From Atrina japonica (lineage: Eukaryota > Mollusca > Bivalvia > Pterioida > Pinnidae): 64,000 nucleotides of DNA. The position numbers and the translations under genes were made by a program. Location of the stretch: NCBI GenBank assembly GCA_030159075.1, contig BROG01000156.1:186001-250000 (forward strand), given 5' to 3'. Of the stretch, positions 41,612 to 58,907 are shown one piece after another (the stretch's first letter is position 1; each line of letters starts with the position of its first letter). The notes under the pieces are model-generated. The model was not told the DNA's origin and searched no databases. It saw only the letters and a list, made by a program, of their open reading frames with translations.

Positions 41612-41680
<69 letters not shown>
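41612..41680. repeat. (AT)n microsatellite
   Basis: About 69 bases of AT. Confidence 0.97.
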
Positions 41681-41683
<3 letters not shown>

Positions 41684-43303
41684 GATTCCACTTAATTGCA
41701 TACCTGATAACTGCATATTCTTGTTAATTGTATAAGAATTCAAAACACAAAACTAATTCCTATCTTTTACATGTTAAATATTCCTTTAGATTGCAGGTTA
41801 AACCAAGAATTCCTGTTAATTGCATAAAATATTCCCCAAAATGAGGGAAAATGTACTTATTAGTGTAAAAAGTTATGTGTGGACATACTATTTTAGTAGA
41901 AATAAGAACATACCAAACTAAGTTTTATGAAAAATTTGCTTTTATGATATTATTTTATCCATAATTAGAATCCATTACTAGTGTACCTAAGATGTGTATA
42001 ATAGTATTATACACATAATTGAAAGGACTAATTGAACATAAATCAACATTGCTAACTAAAATACTTAATTCCTTTAAACAGCATATTCCTGTCATTTGCA
42101 AAATTTTCTCCGACATGGCTATGCCATTAAGAGGAAACCTCTGTATATGATTGCATATATTTAGCTTATTCCAGGGAATTTCATTTCAATTCGCTGTATT
42201 TTCTATTTCAATAATTAGAACCAATGAAACTATATAAACTCTTGATAAAAAATTATTATTGTTTAGTATTTAAGAGGCATTGAATTTTCGAGAAACATTA
42301 CTGTGTGATATTGAAACTTACCAAACTCGGTTTCATTTCCATCTTAAATCACTCATCCATTTTCTAACTTTTAAATTGATTTTTTTTTAAAATTTAGCAC
42401 ATACCTACTTATAGTCAACTAACGAGCTCACAGTTTTATTTTCAATTTAAAATTTAGCAAAAGACACGACATGTATAAGAGACAAGAAAGGTTTTTCTAT
42501 AACGTTTGGATTTCTAACTTCCCCGCATTATGCATCATTTGTCTTATGTTAATCTGTTTCTATGTCTACCTGTGTATGACGAAACATGGTAATGGCATCA
42601 AATGTTGAAGAAAAAAGTGTAAGAAGACTCAGACTGTAATATCGTGACTCCCAATAAGTGGCTGCAAAAGACCAACAGGTACAAATGACGGGTAAATACT
42701 TGTATACACAAACAATATACATGTATATGTAGACCAATCTTCAATTCCTGTACCAACTTAGTTTCAAGCATAATATTTGCATATTTCAGAAGTTGAACAC
42801 GATGGAAAGGTAGTTTTACGTACATACATTAAGTGTTCGTGACGTTTGGTATTATCTTTATGTGAAATAGAGACCCTTTGAAGCCGATTATTAAGTGGTT
42901 TTGGCATTTTACATGCTCACTTCCCAGTTACCTAGGAAATATCATCTACGTGATACTCCGGAAAGAGATGTTTTAATGAAATTGATAGGTACTGTCCCAC
43001 CTTTATTCGCAGGTGCAACACTTGCAATTGTTTGTGATTTTAGCGTCATTTTAATCACAGGTGATAGTGTTAACAGAGAAACATGTACATCTTGTATTTG
43101 TTTTCAATTTACGCTCAATGCTAACAAAACGTACGGGTTCACACTATATGAACAATTATACAAGTATTGGCTATAAGTTCGCTCTTCTTGACATTTAAAA
43201 TTATTAAACAAAATGATATACGTGTAATTTGATGGTCATGGACAAGGATTAGTACCTTTCGTAGTTTCTATTCAGTGTTAAATGGAATCGTTTTACTTGA
43301 ATT
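41681..43303. other. intergenic, no gene recognised
   Basis: Several TTAATTGCAT-like motifs between 41690 and 42140 hint at a diffuse repeat. The 93-codon frame at 42895 is not recognised. Confidence 0.5.
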
Positions 43304-43316
43304 TATTTTAATTAGT

Positions 43317-43602
43317 TTGTTTGTTTGTTTGTTTATTGTTGTTTAACGTCCCCCTAAAGAATATTTCACTTACATATAGAGACGTCAGCAAATGCCCGTG
43401 AAGGGCTTCAAATTTTGGCCTATGCTCTGCACTTACGGCCATTGATTAGTGAGGATTCACGGCCATAGAGCAGTGAGATTTCTTTAACGTGCCGACACCT
43501 ACTGTGACACGGGACCTCGGTTTTTACTGTCTCGTCCGAGAGACAGGAAACCAACCTGACGATCAAGTGTCGAGCGCGCTATCGACTGAGCCAGGCCGGC
43601 TC
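43317..43602 (-). mobile_element. full-length SINE family 1 with perfect 13-base target duplication
   Basis: TATTTTAATTAGT flanks it at 43304-43316 and 43603-43615. Minus-strand head AGAGCCGGCCTGGCTCAGTC. It contains a private 24-base internal tandem duplication (43435-43458 and 43459-43482, ACGGCCAT...). The perfect flanks point to a recent insertion. Confidence 0.95.
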
Positions 43603-43825
43603 TATTTTAATTAGTAATCACATCATAGGTATCATAGGCCTATTGATAATTTGTTACATTTTTGAAGATACAAAAGGTACACTTTCTCTCGTCCTTATGT
43701 TTTATTACGTTAGAAAACTGTACGAAATTGGTACTGTGGTGTTCACCTATACGCTCACGGAAGACGTCGGTATAAATTAGGTAACAGTTTGGAAGTCAGG
43801 GGGGAATGTTAGATACGGACAGTAT

Positions 43826-44120
43826 TTTCTCTATTTGATAGTTGTTTTACATCCCGCCAAGAATCTTTCACTTAGATTGTTTTGTCACCGGCCTTAGGTG
43901 AAGTGCTGTAAATTTTGGCCTGTGCTATGGACAGACGCCAATGCAGTGAGTTCGGTTTTCAGTCTCGTCCGAAAGACTCGTGACTTTCATTCCGCATGCC
44001 GAGCGCTAAGCGAAGGAACAATCACTACCATTTTTAAAGTTTTTGGTATGATCCGGTCCGGGAATCGAACCCGGGACTTTTCGTTTGCGAGTCGAAAGCT
44101 CTACGAGTGCAAGTGGTGAC
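43826..44120 (-). mobile_element. SINE family 2: different tRNA head on a related core, perfect 11-base target duplication
   Basis: ACGGACAGTAT flanks it at 43815-43825 and 44121-44131. The minus-strand head holds GTAGAGC, an anticodon-arm-like segment with CTCGCAA, and CCCGGGTTCGATTCCCGG; the 3' core (AAGATTCTTGGCGGGATGTA and GGCCAAAATTTACAGCACTT) is related to family 1. Confidence 0.85.
44046..44112 (-). pseudogene. tRNA-Ala(CGC)-like SINE head
   Basis: A T arm with perfect 5-bp stem (CCGGG/CCCGG) and loop TTCGATT. The anticodon loop reads CTCGCAA (CGC at 34-36) if one stem mismatch is allowed. The D arm is shortened and the acceptor stem does not pair, so it is not a working tRNA gene. 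Confidence 0.6.
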
Positions 44121-44139
44121 ACGGACAGTATGTCAACTA

Positions 44140-44345
44140 TACAATGTATTTTGTTTGTATTGTGTTTTACGTCACACTCGACAATTTGTCAGTTATATGG
44201 TGGCGGCAGATTTTCAATGATGGAGGATGGAACCCCATTAAAATGCATTTGGGAGGAGACCACAGGCCTTCTGCAAGTGACGATATTCTTTCAATATGGC
44301 TACATGTTACAGAAAGGGACGGGGAAATCCAAGGAAATTGTCCCA
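44140..44345 (+). mobile_element. third SINE-like fragment
   Basis: TGTGTTTTACGTCACACTCG...GTCAGTTATATGGTGGCGGC and a GGGAGGAGACCACAGGCCTT segment resemble the core of another molluscan tRNA-derived SINE type. It has no head and is diverged. Confidence 0.45.
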
Positions 44346-46477
44346 TCATGATGCTTACCTTACAAATTGCTTTTAAAATTTAGTCATTATCATTAAGTTA
44401 CCCTGTTCCGTTATTTCTATCCACTTTTTTGTAATTTAGAAAACCCTTATTGATTGTGTTAAAAGTTATGAAAAGGTGACTGCACAGTTGTATACTGCTA
44501 ACAGAACCTAGACAGAATGGTAAAAAAAATTAAAACTCCGTTTTTTGGGAGTCACGGCCATTAGAAAGTCTGTATTATAGATTATAATATATAATTTGTG
44601 CTTTGGGGAGACAGCAGACACAATGATGATAGGTAAGGTGAGGTGATTAACAAGTATGTATTATATATATGTAATGTAAATTGTGTTTTAATACAGTAGC
44701 TATTACATTGTCACAGTTGTTTTTTTTTTCTGCCATGCGTCAGACAAAACAAGTTGCCGCGTACATGAACGGACACTTGCGATACATATCAAGAAAGTCA
44801 TTGAAAGCGGATTAACGTTTTCTTAAATATTCGTCTTGTGTCTTTTTAAATTGTCACAATATTTAAAAACTTGAAACCACATGTTCCTGCTAATTAGCCG
44901 CATCGAGTGTATTAATTTATATTTTGTGTACCGCGAACTATCAAGCATTTTAATAAGATGGCATTAAGTGGTTAAAACTAGGCTGGAAATGTTCTTTAAA
45001 CATAAATCAAATATGAATGAATAGACGGTGATTTTAAGTTTTCGTTATTGAAACTCTCGAATTTGTTTTAAATGGAATACATTAGTACAATGTCGAGATT
45101 TTTAAATCTAGAAATAATTGGCGTACTGTATGTCAGTATTTGCAAACTATCTGTAATTAATTTCAATACCTGCTCGGAGACACACGGGAATTAAAATAAG
45201 ACCCAGAATTGACTTTGTACACGGAATGAAATGAGAGGCGTAATCGACTTAAAAAGAGAAAAACAAAGTTAGCTATTAATGTGATGTCAACACAAAAAGG
45301 TGTTTGCAACACCTGAAAAGCGAGCTTAATTTTCGAGTATCGGTTAATTTGTATTGGGGATTAATATGGCAGGTCCTACTGAGATTGTTTAGTGGCCAAA
45401 TACTATTTGTAAATATCTATTCGTTTTTGTTCACTTGTTATGTCAACAACGAAAGTGATTCTATCAGCTGATAGAATTTGTTTCACGTGTTTTGTATTGG
45501 TGTCAGGTTAAATTTGACAATAAAGTCGTCAAATTGACCCTGAAGATAACAAACACAATGACAATGAATATTTCACGCTAAACTCTTACAAATGTGTTTC
45601 TCATCACCGGTCTAGGTGATACTTATAACGCGCTTTAAAGTCTAAAGGAAATTCTCCATAATAAAACTGATGAAGGACTTGACAATGTTTTCATCGTTCA
45701 AATGTTTGCGCTCTAGCTGCAGTCATGTCTATTGAAGTGTATTGTATGTTTTTTCGATAATGTAAACGATTTATGAATCGCTCTTCCGTACGCGCACGCG
45801 GTCGGGAAACATATGCACGCTCATTTGCAAACACACACACGCACGCTAAAATTTTGCAGAGTCGATTCAAATACTAATGGCAAATGCAATGTGATATCAC
45901 CTAAAAAAAGAGAAAATAATAATAATAATAATAATAATAATATAGACATCTAGATCATTTTGTATTTCCCGTCGCTTTTCTGTCGCTAAAAATCTTTGAT
46001 TTTACTTTTTGTTGATTTTTCTTTACTCATTTTCCTATGCTTAATTTAGTTTTATATATCGCTTATTTTAGTAAATGTATTTTAAATAATATTTTCGAAT
46101 ACATTGTTTTTATTTCACTTCGAACTAAACACTCACTGTTGAAGAAGATATTGTCACTTCTCTGAAGCGGTAACACTACATGTTACAGTTAAGATGTTAA
46201 GAGTCCTATACCATTTATTCTATATTTTCAGCAAGAAACGATAATTTAAGTCCTATATTCATTTGAATTTAGTTTTTAGGGTGTGTGTGTGGGTTTTTTT
46301 TTAGGTTTTTTTATGTTTTGTTATATTTTATAGGGATTTTTGGTTGTTGTTTTGTTTGCAAATTAAATATTTACTGAAAAGGCAATTAACATGCATCTGT
46401 GTTCTCTGGGTATGGCATGGTGAATTGAACGAATTCGATTTTAAAATGAATTACAAGTCGTTTCTGGAGTATTTGAC
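44346..46477. other. upstream region of snail, no gene recognised
   Basis: It has few repeats except an AAT run at 45917-45942. Moderately GC-richer blocks near 44740-45000 and 45160-45500 could be regulatory. Confidence 0.4.
45458..45477. promoter_or_regulatory. 20-base perfect palindrome: E-box between two GATA motifs
   Basis: ATTCTATCAGCTGATAGAAT is its own reverse complement. CAGCTG is an E-box and the sides read GATAG/CTATC. About 1.5 kb upstream of snail. Candidate bHLH-GATA composite site. Confidence 0.35.
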
Positions 46478-46604
46478 GTGGAAGAGACTTTGCAAGTTGT
46501 CAGTTACATCAACCATCAGCATATTGATTTCCATTTCTTTTTAGAAATCTGTCCTTCTAAGATAACACATCGAACCTCTTTTGTAAACATCATATTTCAC
46601 TCGA

Positions 46605-46903
46605 CACCTGTTGCACACAGAAAAAAAAGTTTAGTGATTTCCCAGATGGGCGTGGCCACACAATTTGATAGGCTGAAGGTGAAAACATTCCTCATGATAA
46701 GACAGTCGATTGGATGTTTGCCTTTAATGATTTCTGCTTCGCTAAACACAAGAGTAATCATTGTAGTATTTATTAAAACATCGAAAAACGTGTCAAAAAC
46801 CTCTAAATATCAGAGAGCTAAGATTCACCTATCTCGTCGGAACAAACGAGCCGTGACGCAGAGTAAATTACTTTCTTTCCATAGCGGTGCATCGCTTATA
46901 AAA
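46605..46903 (+). promoter_or_regulatory. candidate snail core promoter
   Basis: CACCTG (46605), a GC/KLF-like GGGCGTGGCC (46648-46657) and TATAAAA (46897-46903), the last 55-58 bases before the start codons. Spacing suits a TATA promoter with a 5' UTR of about 30 bases. No transcript evidence. Confidence 0.45.
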
Positions 46904-46960
46904 CTTTGTCACCGTTAACTGTTAGGATTAAATGTTTAAAAATAATTATTTGACGTAATG

Positions 46961-51035
<4,075 letters not shown>

Positions 51036-51157
51036 CCATCGACATGTTTCTAACACAGAAAAACACACAAACTGTTCAGTTCGTGAAAGATTGAAAGTGC
51101 TTATTATCTAACATCAATGTACTGTCAACATGATGCCATACCAAGATAGCATTATAC

Positions 51158-51245
51158 TTAACCCAATTAACCTCTAAAGACACACTTGGTCTAAGTCATT
51201 GATTTACTGAGGTGTCCATTGCTTTTCAGGGGTTGATGAGTTAAG
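51158..51245 (+). mobile_element. MITE family B fragment in the snail 3' region
   Basis: TTAACCCAATTAACCTCTAA at the left and TTTTCAGGGGTTGATGAGTT at the right match the family ends; only about 88 bases remain. Confidence 0.55.
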
Positions 51246-51601
51246 GAAATGAGTTCGATGCTATAACTGCTGTATTAATTTAATTTATAGAAATTTAACT
51301 TATTAAAATATATAAAGAATCTTTTTGTGTGTTGTGTCTGATGATGAATGCTATGATGGGAATATATGAGATTGTTTTATCTGACAGAGGTACAGAATTG
51401 TCACAATTATACGTCATGACTTATATCAAAACGTAACAGGTTGTCAGTATACATTGTATCTTGTAATAGGTGAAGGTCTTATGATATTCTAAGAGTCAGA
51501 GGGTTTTTTCAGCATACCTTTTGCATTACTCTTTGTCGATAGCGTAACTTTATCAAACTTTTTACGTGACAGAGTCCTCGTATACATAATATTAATATTA
51601 T

Positions 51602-51607
51602 AATAAA
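51602..51607 (+). terminator. snail: candidate snail polyadenylation signal AATAAA
   Basis: First AATAAA seen after the stop, giving a 3' UTR of about 0.6 kb, with AU-rich ATTTATTT close behind. No transcript support. Confidence 0.4.
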
Positions 51608-52239
51608 TAATTGTTATGACGATAATAGGGGTGTTTTATAATTATTTATTTGCAAGTCTATAATTTTGGTACATTATTGTTATAATATTAATATTATATT
51701 CGTAATCATGCTTTGACTTAGAATTTCGCTCGCAAAAGGCTCACAAGCATTATTATCCTTTAATTGTTTATTTCTGTTTAGATAAATATATAGATCGATC
51801 TTCGTTCCCATTCTATACATTATGATAAAATGAAGATCCGATAATGTCTTCTCGCTTTTCGGTTTTATTTTTATTTTCCTATTATAACCAGTAATTTTAG
51901 TAATAATAATGCCAACGTTGCCTTGATCCCTTTGTCTTATTTCAAGAGACTTTTCAGCGACCACGTGATACCTGTACTTGTTCTTTTAAACTGTTTAAAT
52001 CTGGAAGTGCTAATTGCTCGTCCATCAGCGAATAAAACATCAAAGCGCTAAGACGGCAATTTAGTTTTTGTAAATTTAAAAGTGTTTGTTATTTCTGCTG
52101 TAATTCGACATGGCCAACACAATATGGTAGTCATTATTTTATTGTGAATGACAGGTAAAGATTTCAATTTATACACTTGAATACTTATAAAGTAGTTTAA
52201 GTAGTTAACAAAATAGTCAAGATGAATAGGTTTTCGAGG

Positions 52240-52452
52240 CAGGTGCGAATGCAGGTGTAGAATTTTGTTAGTCCCAACCTATGCCCTTCCGACAGGTGAT
52301 TTTAAGATATAGTGAAGAAAAGTCAACATTAATTAAATAGAATTACACACCAAAGGCGAATCCATAGCCTATATAACGTTTTTGTTCTGTTTACACAAAT
52401 AAAAATACCTCAAATAACATACCTTTTCTTTAATATGTTTACAATTCACCTG
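52240..52452 (+). promoter_or_regulatory. cluster of four CAGGTG sites 1.2 kb downstream of snail
   Basis: CAGGTG at 52240, 52252 and 52293, CACCTG at 52447; three of the four have the GCAGGTG form. Candidate enhancer responding to Snail or bHLH factors. Confidence 0.4.
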
Positions 52453-53699
52453 CCTCGAGTTTCGTCGCGTTACTAATGATAGCGTAGATCAATGATCGTT
52501 TTAATCATTTAGTTAGCATCTGCCCTCTTCACATTTCGGAATATATGCGACAGGTAAGCTGTTATCATTGAAATATCTAACTACCCAGTAGAACTACAAG
52601 TGCGAGAGAAAAGAGAGCCAGCTCTGCGTATGTTTGGAGCGTGATTTATGGACGGAACACCCAGACCAGACGGGATCATGACAGCGTAGAATCCTCCCAA
52701 AAGCCACGCGCTCGTTTGATTAATGTAAATGTTGGTAATGAAATCAAAACAGCATAGCGTTTATTCAAATTCTATTGGCTTTTGATCTCCAAAAAAAACC
52801 CGATTTGGCTTAAGTTAGATATAAAGTCATTGTGGTATATTTTAATGAAAAACGATGATGGGTTCAAACTTCTGTACAATGTTTAATTATGCATATATTA
52901 TGTCTAATTATCCTCAAAGCAACAAATGTAGCTTTATACATGATGTTAGATACTTTTCTTATTGTGTCATGTTTTACATGAATTTACTGAATGATAGCAA
53001 ACATAAAATTAAAAACAAAATCGTGACTACAATTCAATTTGTATTTGAATGTTCGTTTTTTTATACATTATATTTTCCCTCCCATTCTTTAAACTAATCT
53101 TAGTGTTATTAGGTGAATATGTGTAAATTTAAGCATCGCAGATATAATTATTTAGAATAAATACAAAAGTTATAATTTTGCAAAAAAGTCAAAACAAATG
53201 ACCAAAACGATAATTTCTACCAATAATATTTCGTCAGTAGTACTAATTTGAAATAGTTATAGATTTCCGAAACAAAATGTTGAATCATACAAGACCAGAA
53301 TACACCATAAACCTCTCTAAGAGTAACCATTGTAAACCAAATTGATAAAAAAAACCCACCTTATTACCTGAAGAATACCTTGATGAGAAATTTTCCCATA
53401 CAAAGCTTATCCTTTGGCTATCAATGCCGATTAGTGATAACAAAATGATGCTACTCTGTGTAATATACTGGTACTAGGTATTAGTAATTTGACATTCTAA
53501 CACTGAGCATTTACTGTTCATTAGTGAATATTCGAACACTCGTTTCACATCTACTTATTAAAGCATATGACATAGAGTAAAAATGGTGAAACAACTTTAA
53601 AATTAATTTTGGCAGCAATGTCAACTTTTTTATTGTTTTATGTATAAGTATATAAATCACACGTAAATGCCAAGTATTGATTGATAGGAGGTTCAGGCG
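52453..53699. other. intergenic, no gene recognised
   Basis: No repeat or exon supported. Confidence 0.5.
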
Positions 53700-53845
53700 A
53701 CAGTATACAAAATCAAAGGAACATTTGACAAACACGGATCTCTTGAAATACAGAGGTGGGATCAGGTTTCATGGAGAAGTAAGCATCCCATGGTGACCGG
53801 TCACACCAGCCGAAACGGTCCAATGAAGATCAAATTAAAATGAAA
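53700..53845 (+). repeat. repeat family D copy
   Basis: TTTGACAAACACGGATCTCT, GGTGGGATCAGG, AGTAAGCATCCCATGGTGAC and CGGTCACACC match the copy at 38866-38975. Confidence 0.75.
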
Positions 53846-54442
53846 TAAGTATTTATAAGAATAAATAGTCGTTACAATCGATATATGCCATTCAAAAGCA
53901 ATAATTCTTATCGAACAGGTAATTAGTAAAACATAATACATGTAATTGCACATATTACGATCATTTTACCAACCGTACAATTTGTGACTTGTTGACATTC
54001 AAATGATTTATGGTATTCCTGTGATAAGAATTTATCAGTTAGTACAGTATTTACTTTAAGTATGAATAAGAAGACAATATGACCTCATTCATTTAGTGAA
54101 CATTTAATATATAAGCTAGATATGAACATAAACATACACATTATTTGAACACATAGGAAGTATAGAAATAGGAAGTATCATAAATAAATAGCTTTTCTTT
54201 GCTAGTTACCCTCTGGAACGATTATTAAACATTTTAACTGCAATATTTCACACTGGCTATAAATGAATGTTGATATATTTATGAAAATATAGAACATTAT
54301 ATATACAAATAACTGAAAAGATCATTTATTTATTTAGACTTAACCAACAGTTTTGAACTTATACAGAGGTGATAAAAAGTAAAATGGAGTGTACTTTTAT
54401 AAACATCTAACCTACCTATCAATTACAACTGATTTCCAACAC

Positions 54443-55639
<1,197 letters not shown>

Positions 55640-55740
55640 AAACGGGATCAGGTGCCACGGAGGAGTAAGGATCTGCTATCGGCTTGTCAGATCTACCCTG
55701 AGTCTACGGTTAAATTCATATGAAATAGTTGAGGAATCAT
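55640..55740 (+). repeat. repeat family D copy, diverged
   Basis: GGGATCAGGTGCCACGGAGG, AGTAAGGATCTGCTATCGGC and CCCTGAGTCTACGGTTAAAT follow the order of the other copies. Confidence 0.65.
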
Positions 55741-56734
55741 CGAATACTTGTCATTATTGGTATAGACTATTATAATACAGCAAACATTATGGAACAGGTA
55801 ACTGAAGATTTCACTGTAATAGCAATCAAGGTCGATAAACGGACCGTACAAATTGCGAAACTTAAAACCGCGATTTCTGACTGCAACTTACCAGTAAGTA
55901 GTTTGCCTCTGTACAAAAGTCATGAAATGTTAATAATTATGTTGAACACTCTCTGGGCTTCCTATTTTTTTGATAAAGGGAGTCTCAGGTGAGTCAGAAC
56001 AACATATTCACCCCGTTACTTTTTTAGTCGCGCTAAAATTAGATCATTTATATGACCCCATTTAACTGTAAAACCTGGATGTCATTATACACTGGAACTT
56101 CCCTATGGGGGTCATCCACTTTATTGTTAAAAGTATAATGGCGCCTCGGTATTACGATATTTTATTTGGATGTAAAAATACCTTGGGACCTCGCTGTTGG
56201 GGCCATCTAATTAATCGTCAAAATACAAAAGGAATGCGTATGCATTCTCCAAATACGACTTCCATATAAGGACGAATTTACTACATTGCGCGATTTCATT
56301 ACAAATGAATGAAAAAACACCGACATTAAAACAGATACAAAAACAACCTCGAGGGTGAGAACAGGTGTTTAGAGTGTCGTGGGCTTCCTCTGTAAGTCAG
56401 TTCACCTGCCGTAGCATGTAAATATGTTAAATCATATCCATTTAATTTCTGAAGCAGCACAACACCATCCCAGAGCTTGAGGCCATTAAACTGTAAAATG
56501 AGTTAATTCGCAAACAATATGATGGATAGCGAAATATGACATATGTCCATAGTGCACGGAAAATGTGTAATATATATATGTATACGTAAACCGACAGTGA
56601 TACACAATCTGAAGTAACCGATTTAATGTTACTACTACGACCAAATCGGGATCAGAAAACATAAAAAATTAAACCTAGGATCCTCCGACTAGCCCGGCAT
56701 CAAATTCCAAATAACAATATCTATAATATTATAT

Positions 56735-56737
<3 letters not shown>
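55741..56737. other. intergenic, no gene recognised
   Basis: The 87-codon frame at 55729-55992 starts inside repeat D and is not recognised. CAGGTG at 56362 and CACCTG at 56403. Confidence 0.45.
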
Positions 56738-56780
<43 letters not shown>

Positions 56781-56875
56781 TGATAATAATAATAAAAATA
56801 ATATTCCTGTCATTATTATCATTTTCATTCTTATTATTATCATCATAATGACATTTTATTTTTATTTTTATCATT

Positions 56876-56931
<56 letters not shown>

Positions 56932-56932
56932 T
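56738..56932. repeat. (AAT)n and (ATT)n microsatellites in inverted arrangement
   Basis: About 58 bases AAT, an 80-base spacer, then about 56 bases ATT. The two can pair into a large hairpin. Confidence 0.93.
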
Positions 56933-57224
56933 AATTTATTATTATATTGCAATAATAATGATTACTTAATTTCATTCTGTAATTCAAATAACGTAAAAAA
57001 AATCTTTGTGCCTTACTATAAACTTGTTTTTATAATATACATCGAATTCAGAACAATTGTATTTTTCAAATATATATTTCCATGTGAAATATTAAAATTA
57101 AATTAATTTTGACGTAGTAGAGGTATCGTACATGATTATGATGACATTACCAATAAGATGATAATAACAAGACAGAAATAACAACATAACAAAGTAAAAT
57201 GAAGATGTACCAACGGATATTAAA

Positions 57225-57345
57225 AACACCATATCCATCAGAATACGACGATTACATGCGGATATGACAATGGTATCAACATGGAGAACAGTTGTGTATC
57301 CCAAACGGGATGAGACAAGGCGTCGGGAAGGAATTAGCGTTCACT
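57225..57345 (+). repeat. repeat family E copy
   Basis: ATCCATCAGAATACGACGAT, ATGGAGAACAGTTGTG and CCCAAACGGGATGAG match the copies at 39165 and 28540. Confidence 0.65.
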
Positions 57346-57663
57346 TTAAACAAAAAAAAAAAAGAAAAAAAAATACACCCGTCCGTTTCATACCAACCTA
57401 TCGAGTTTGGTGAAAAAAATAACATTTTCCAAGTTTAAAATCATTGTATATAAATTCTCTCCAGTTCGAGTTATAGTAATTTATCGAGAAAATCCGTCTT
57501 GATTTTCTAATAACTATGTGACTACATGTAGAGAGCGCATCTCTAACGGGCGGAGATTAGAAATTACCCAAAAAGCAATACTATACCATTGTCTCATCTT
57601 CTTTCTCCCGGACGTAACAAAAGTCCTTCTTCGGTGAAGAACGTGTTTTGATAAATGTAAATA

Positions 57664-58122
57664 CTATACAGTCAAACTTGTCTATAAAGGCAACTTGATG
57701 GAACAGACAAAAGAAGCTTTATAAAGAGGTCTATTCATTATAAATATTATAAACATAATACCAAAGTTATAATGCTCAAGACGATACCGTTTCTGTCAAT
57801 TAGACTTCATCAGTTGAGCTCCAATTTGAAAAGTATGTGTTTTTTCTAAAGATAAAGTGGTGTCATACAGGGCCAAATAATATATCTAAAAGTATAGCCG
57901 AAATCCGTCTAAGAGTAACCACTGTAAAAAAAAAAATGACTATCTTAGCTTTAGAAAATTTCGAATTTAAATGGTGTCAACAGTGCCAAATATTCCTTTA
58001 GTATAGGATGAACAACTGGTACCGAAATACCATGTACTAGGTTTATGTATACCCTCAAAGATTGTTTGAATGGTCTTTATAGGCAGGTGCCTTTAATTAG
58101 GGGTGTCCTAGTTTGACTATAT
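57664..58122. mobile_element. candidate MITE with ACAGTCAAACT ends
   Basis: Left TATACAGTCAAACTTGTCTA and right GTCCTAGTTTGACTATATA are inverted. Internal TATAAAGG/GGTCTTTATA motifs. Confidence 0.5.
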
Positions 58123-58384
58123 AAAAATGAATGGCGAACACCTAGCAACGGATAGTTTTTGATCTTTAAATTACATACGATGATATTTAATTTCAAACTT
58201 CTTCACATTTTCATAATACATATATTAATTTAAGCAACGAAAGACATTCCAAGTTTTTTCATTAAAATGCACATTTTTCTACTTAATGTTTTCTGTTTAT
58301 TTTGTCGTTTTTTGTGTTTTTTTTTCAATAGAAATAGTTCTAAAGAATTAAATTTTAGAGTAAACGCTTAAGATGAAAAACACC

Positions 58385-58618
58385 TTTCACACATTTAAAT
58401 TTTCGTCATTTTCGTACTTAGATGAGAGAGTGAATTTAAAATGAAAGTGAAATTTACAAGCTAAATAACGGAAGCCAAGGTATATAAATATGCCATCTAT
58501 GAAACTATTGTGATTTACAGCGAATTCAAAACAGGACGAATATTACTTCTGTCACAAAAGAACGAAAATAATCAATGGCGAAGATTTTCAGAATTTTACA
58601 AAATATTTGACATACAGT
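58385..58618. mobile_element. MITE family A, diverged copy
   Basis: Internal CGTCATTTTCGTACTTAGAT, GAATTTAAAATGAAAG and AGCTAAATAACGGAAGC match other copies; right end ACATACAG|TA. The left end is unclear. Confidence 0.6.
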
Positions 58619-58907
58619 ATTTTGGGATGAAATGGACGCTACGTTTGTGAAAATGAAACAAATGTACTAAATTATAAGCGAGCCTGTATATTCACACTCA
58701 CCACAGAGACTATAAAACTTCTATCTATTCGTGTGTGATATGTAAATTCAACATAAAAAGATCAGACGAGGAAGCAAAACCTTTTATATGCGAATGTTAT
58801 GAATTGAGAAGTCTCAAAACACGGATCAAACAAGATGTTAATTTTGTTAGCTGTCAGTTTCATTTCACGTACCTGTTTATTTATATATTGTATTACAACA
58901 TTTTATA

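Noticed and set aside
44046..44112. Functional tRNA-Ala gene
   Set aside because: The D arm is shortened, the acceptor stem does not pair, and it is the head of a SINE bounded by a target-site duplication.
46478..46918. 146-codon open frame just upstream of snail as a separate gene
   Set aside because: It has no recognisable domain, overlaps the candidate TATA box and core promoter, and has no splice or codon signal. Length alone is plausible by chance in this window.
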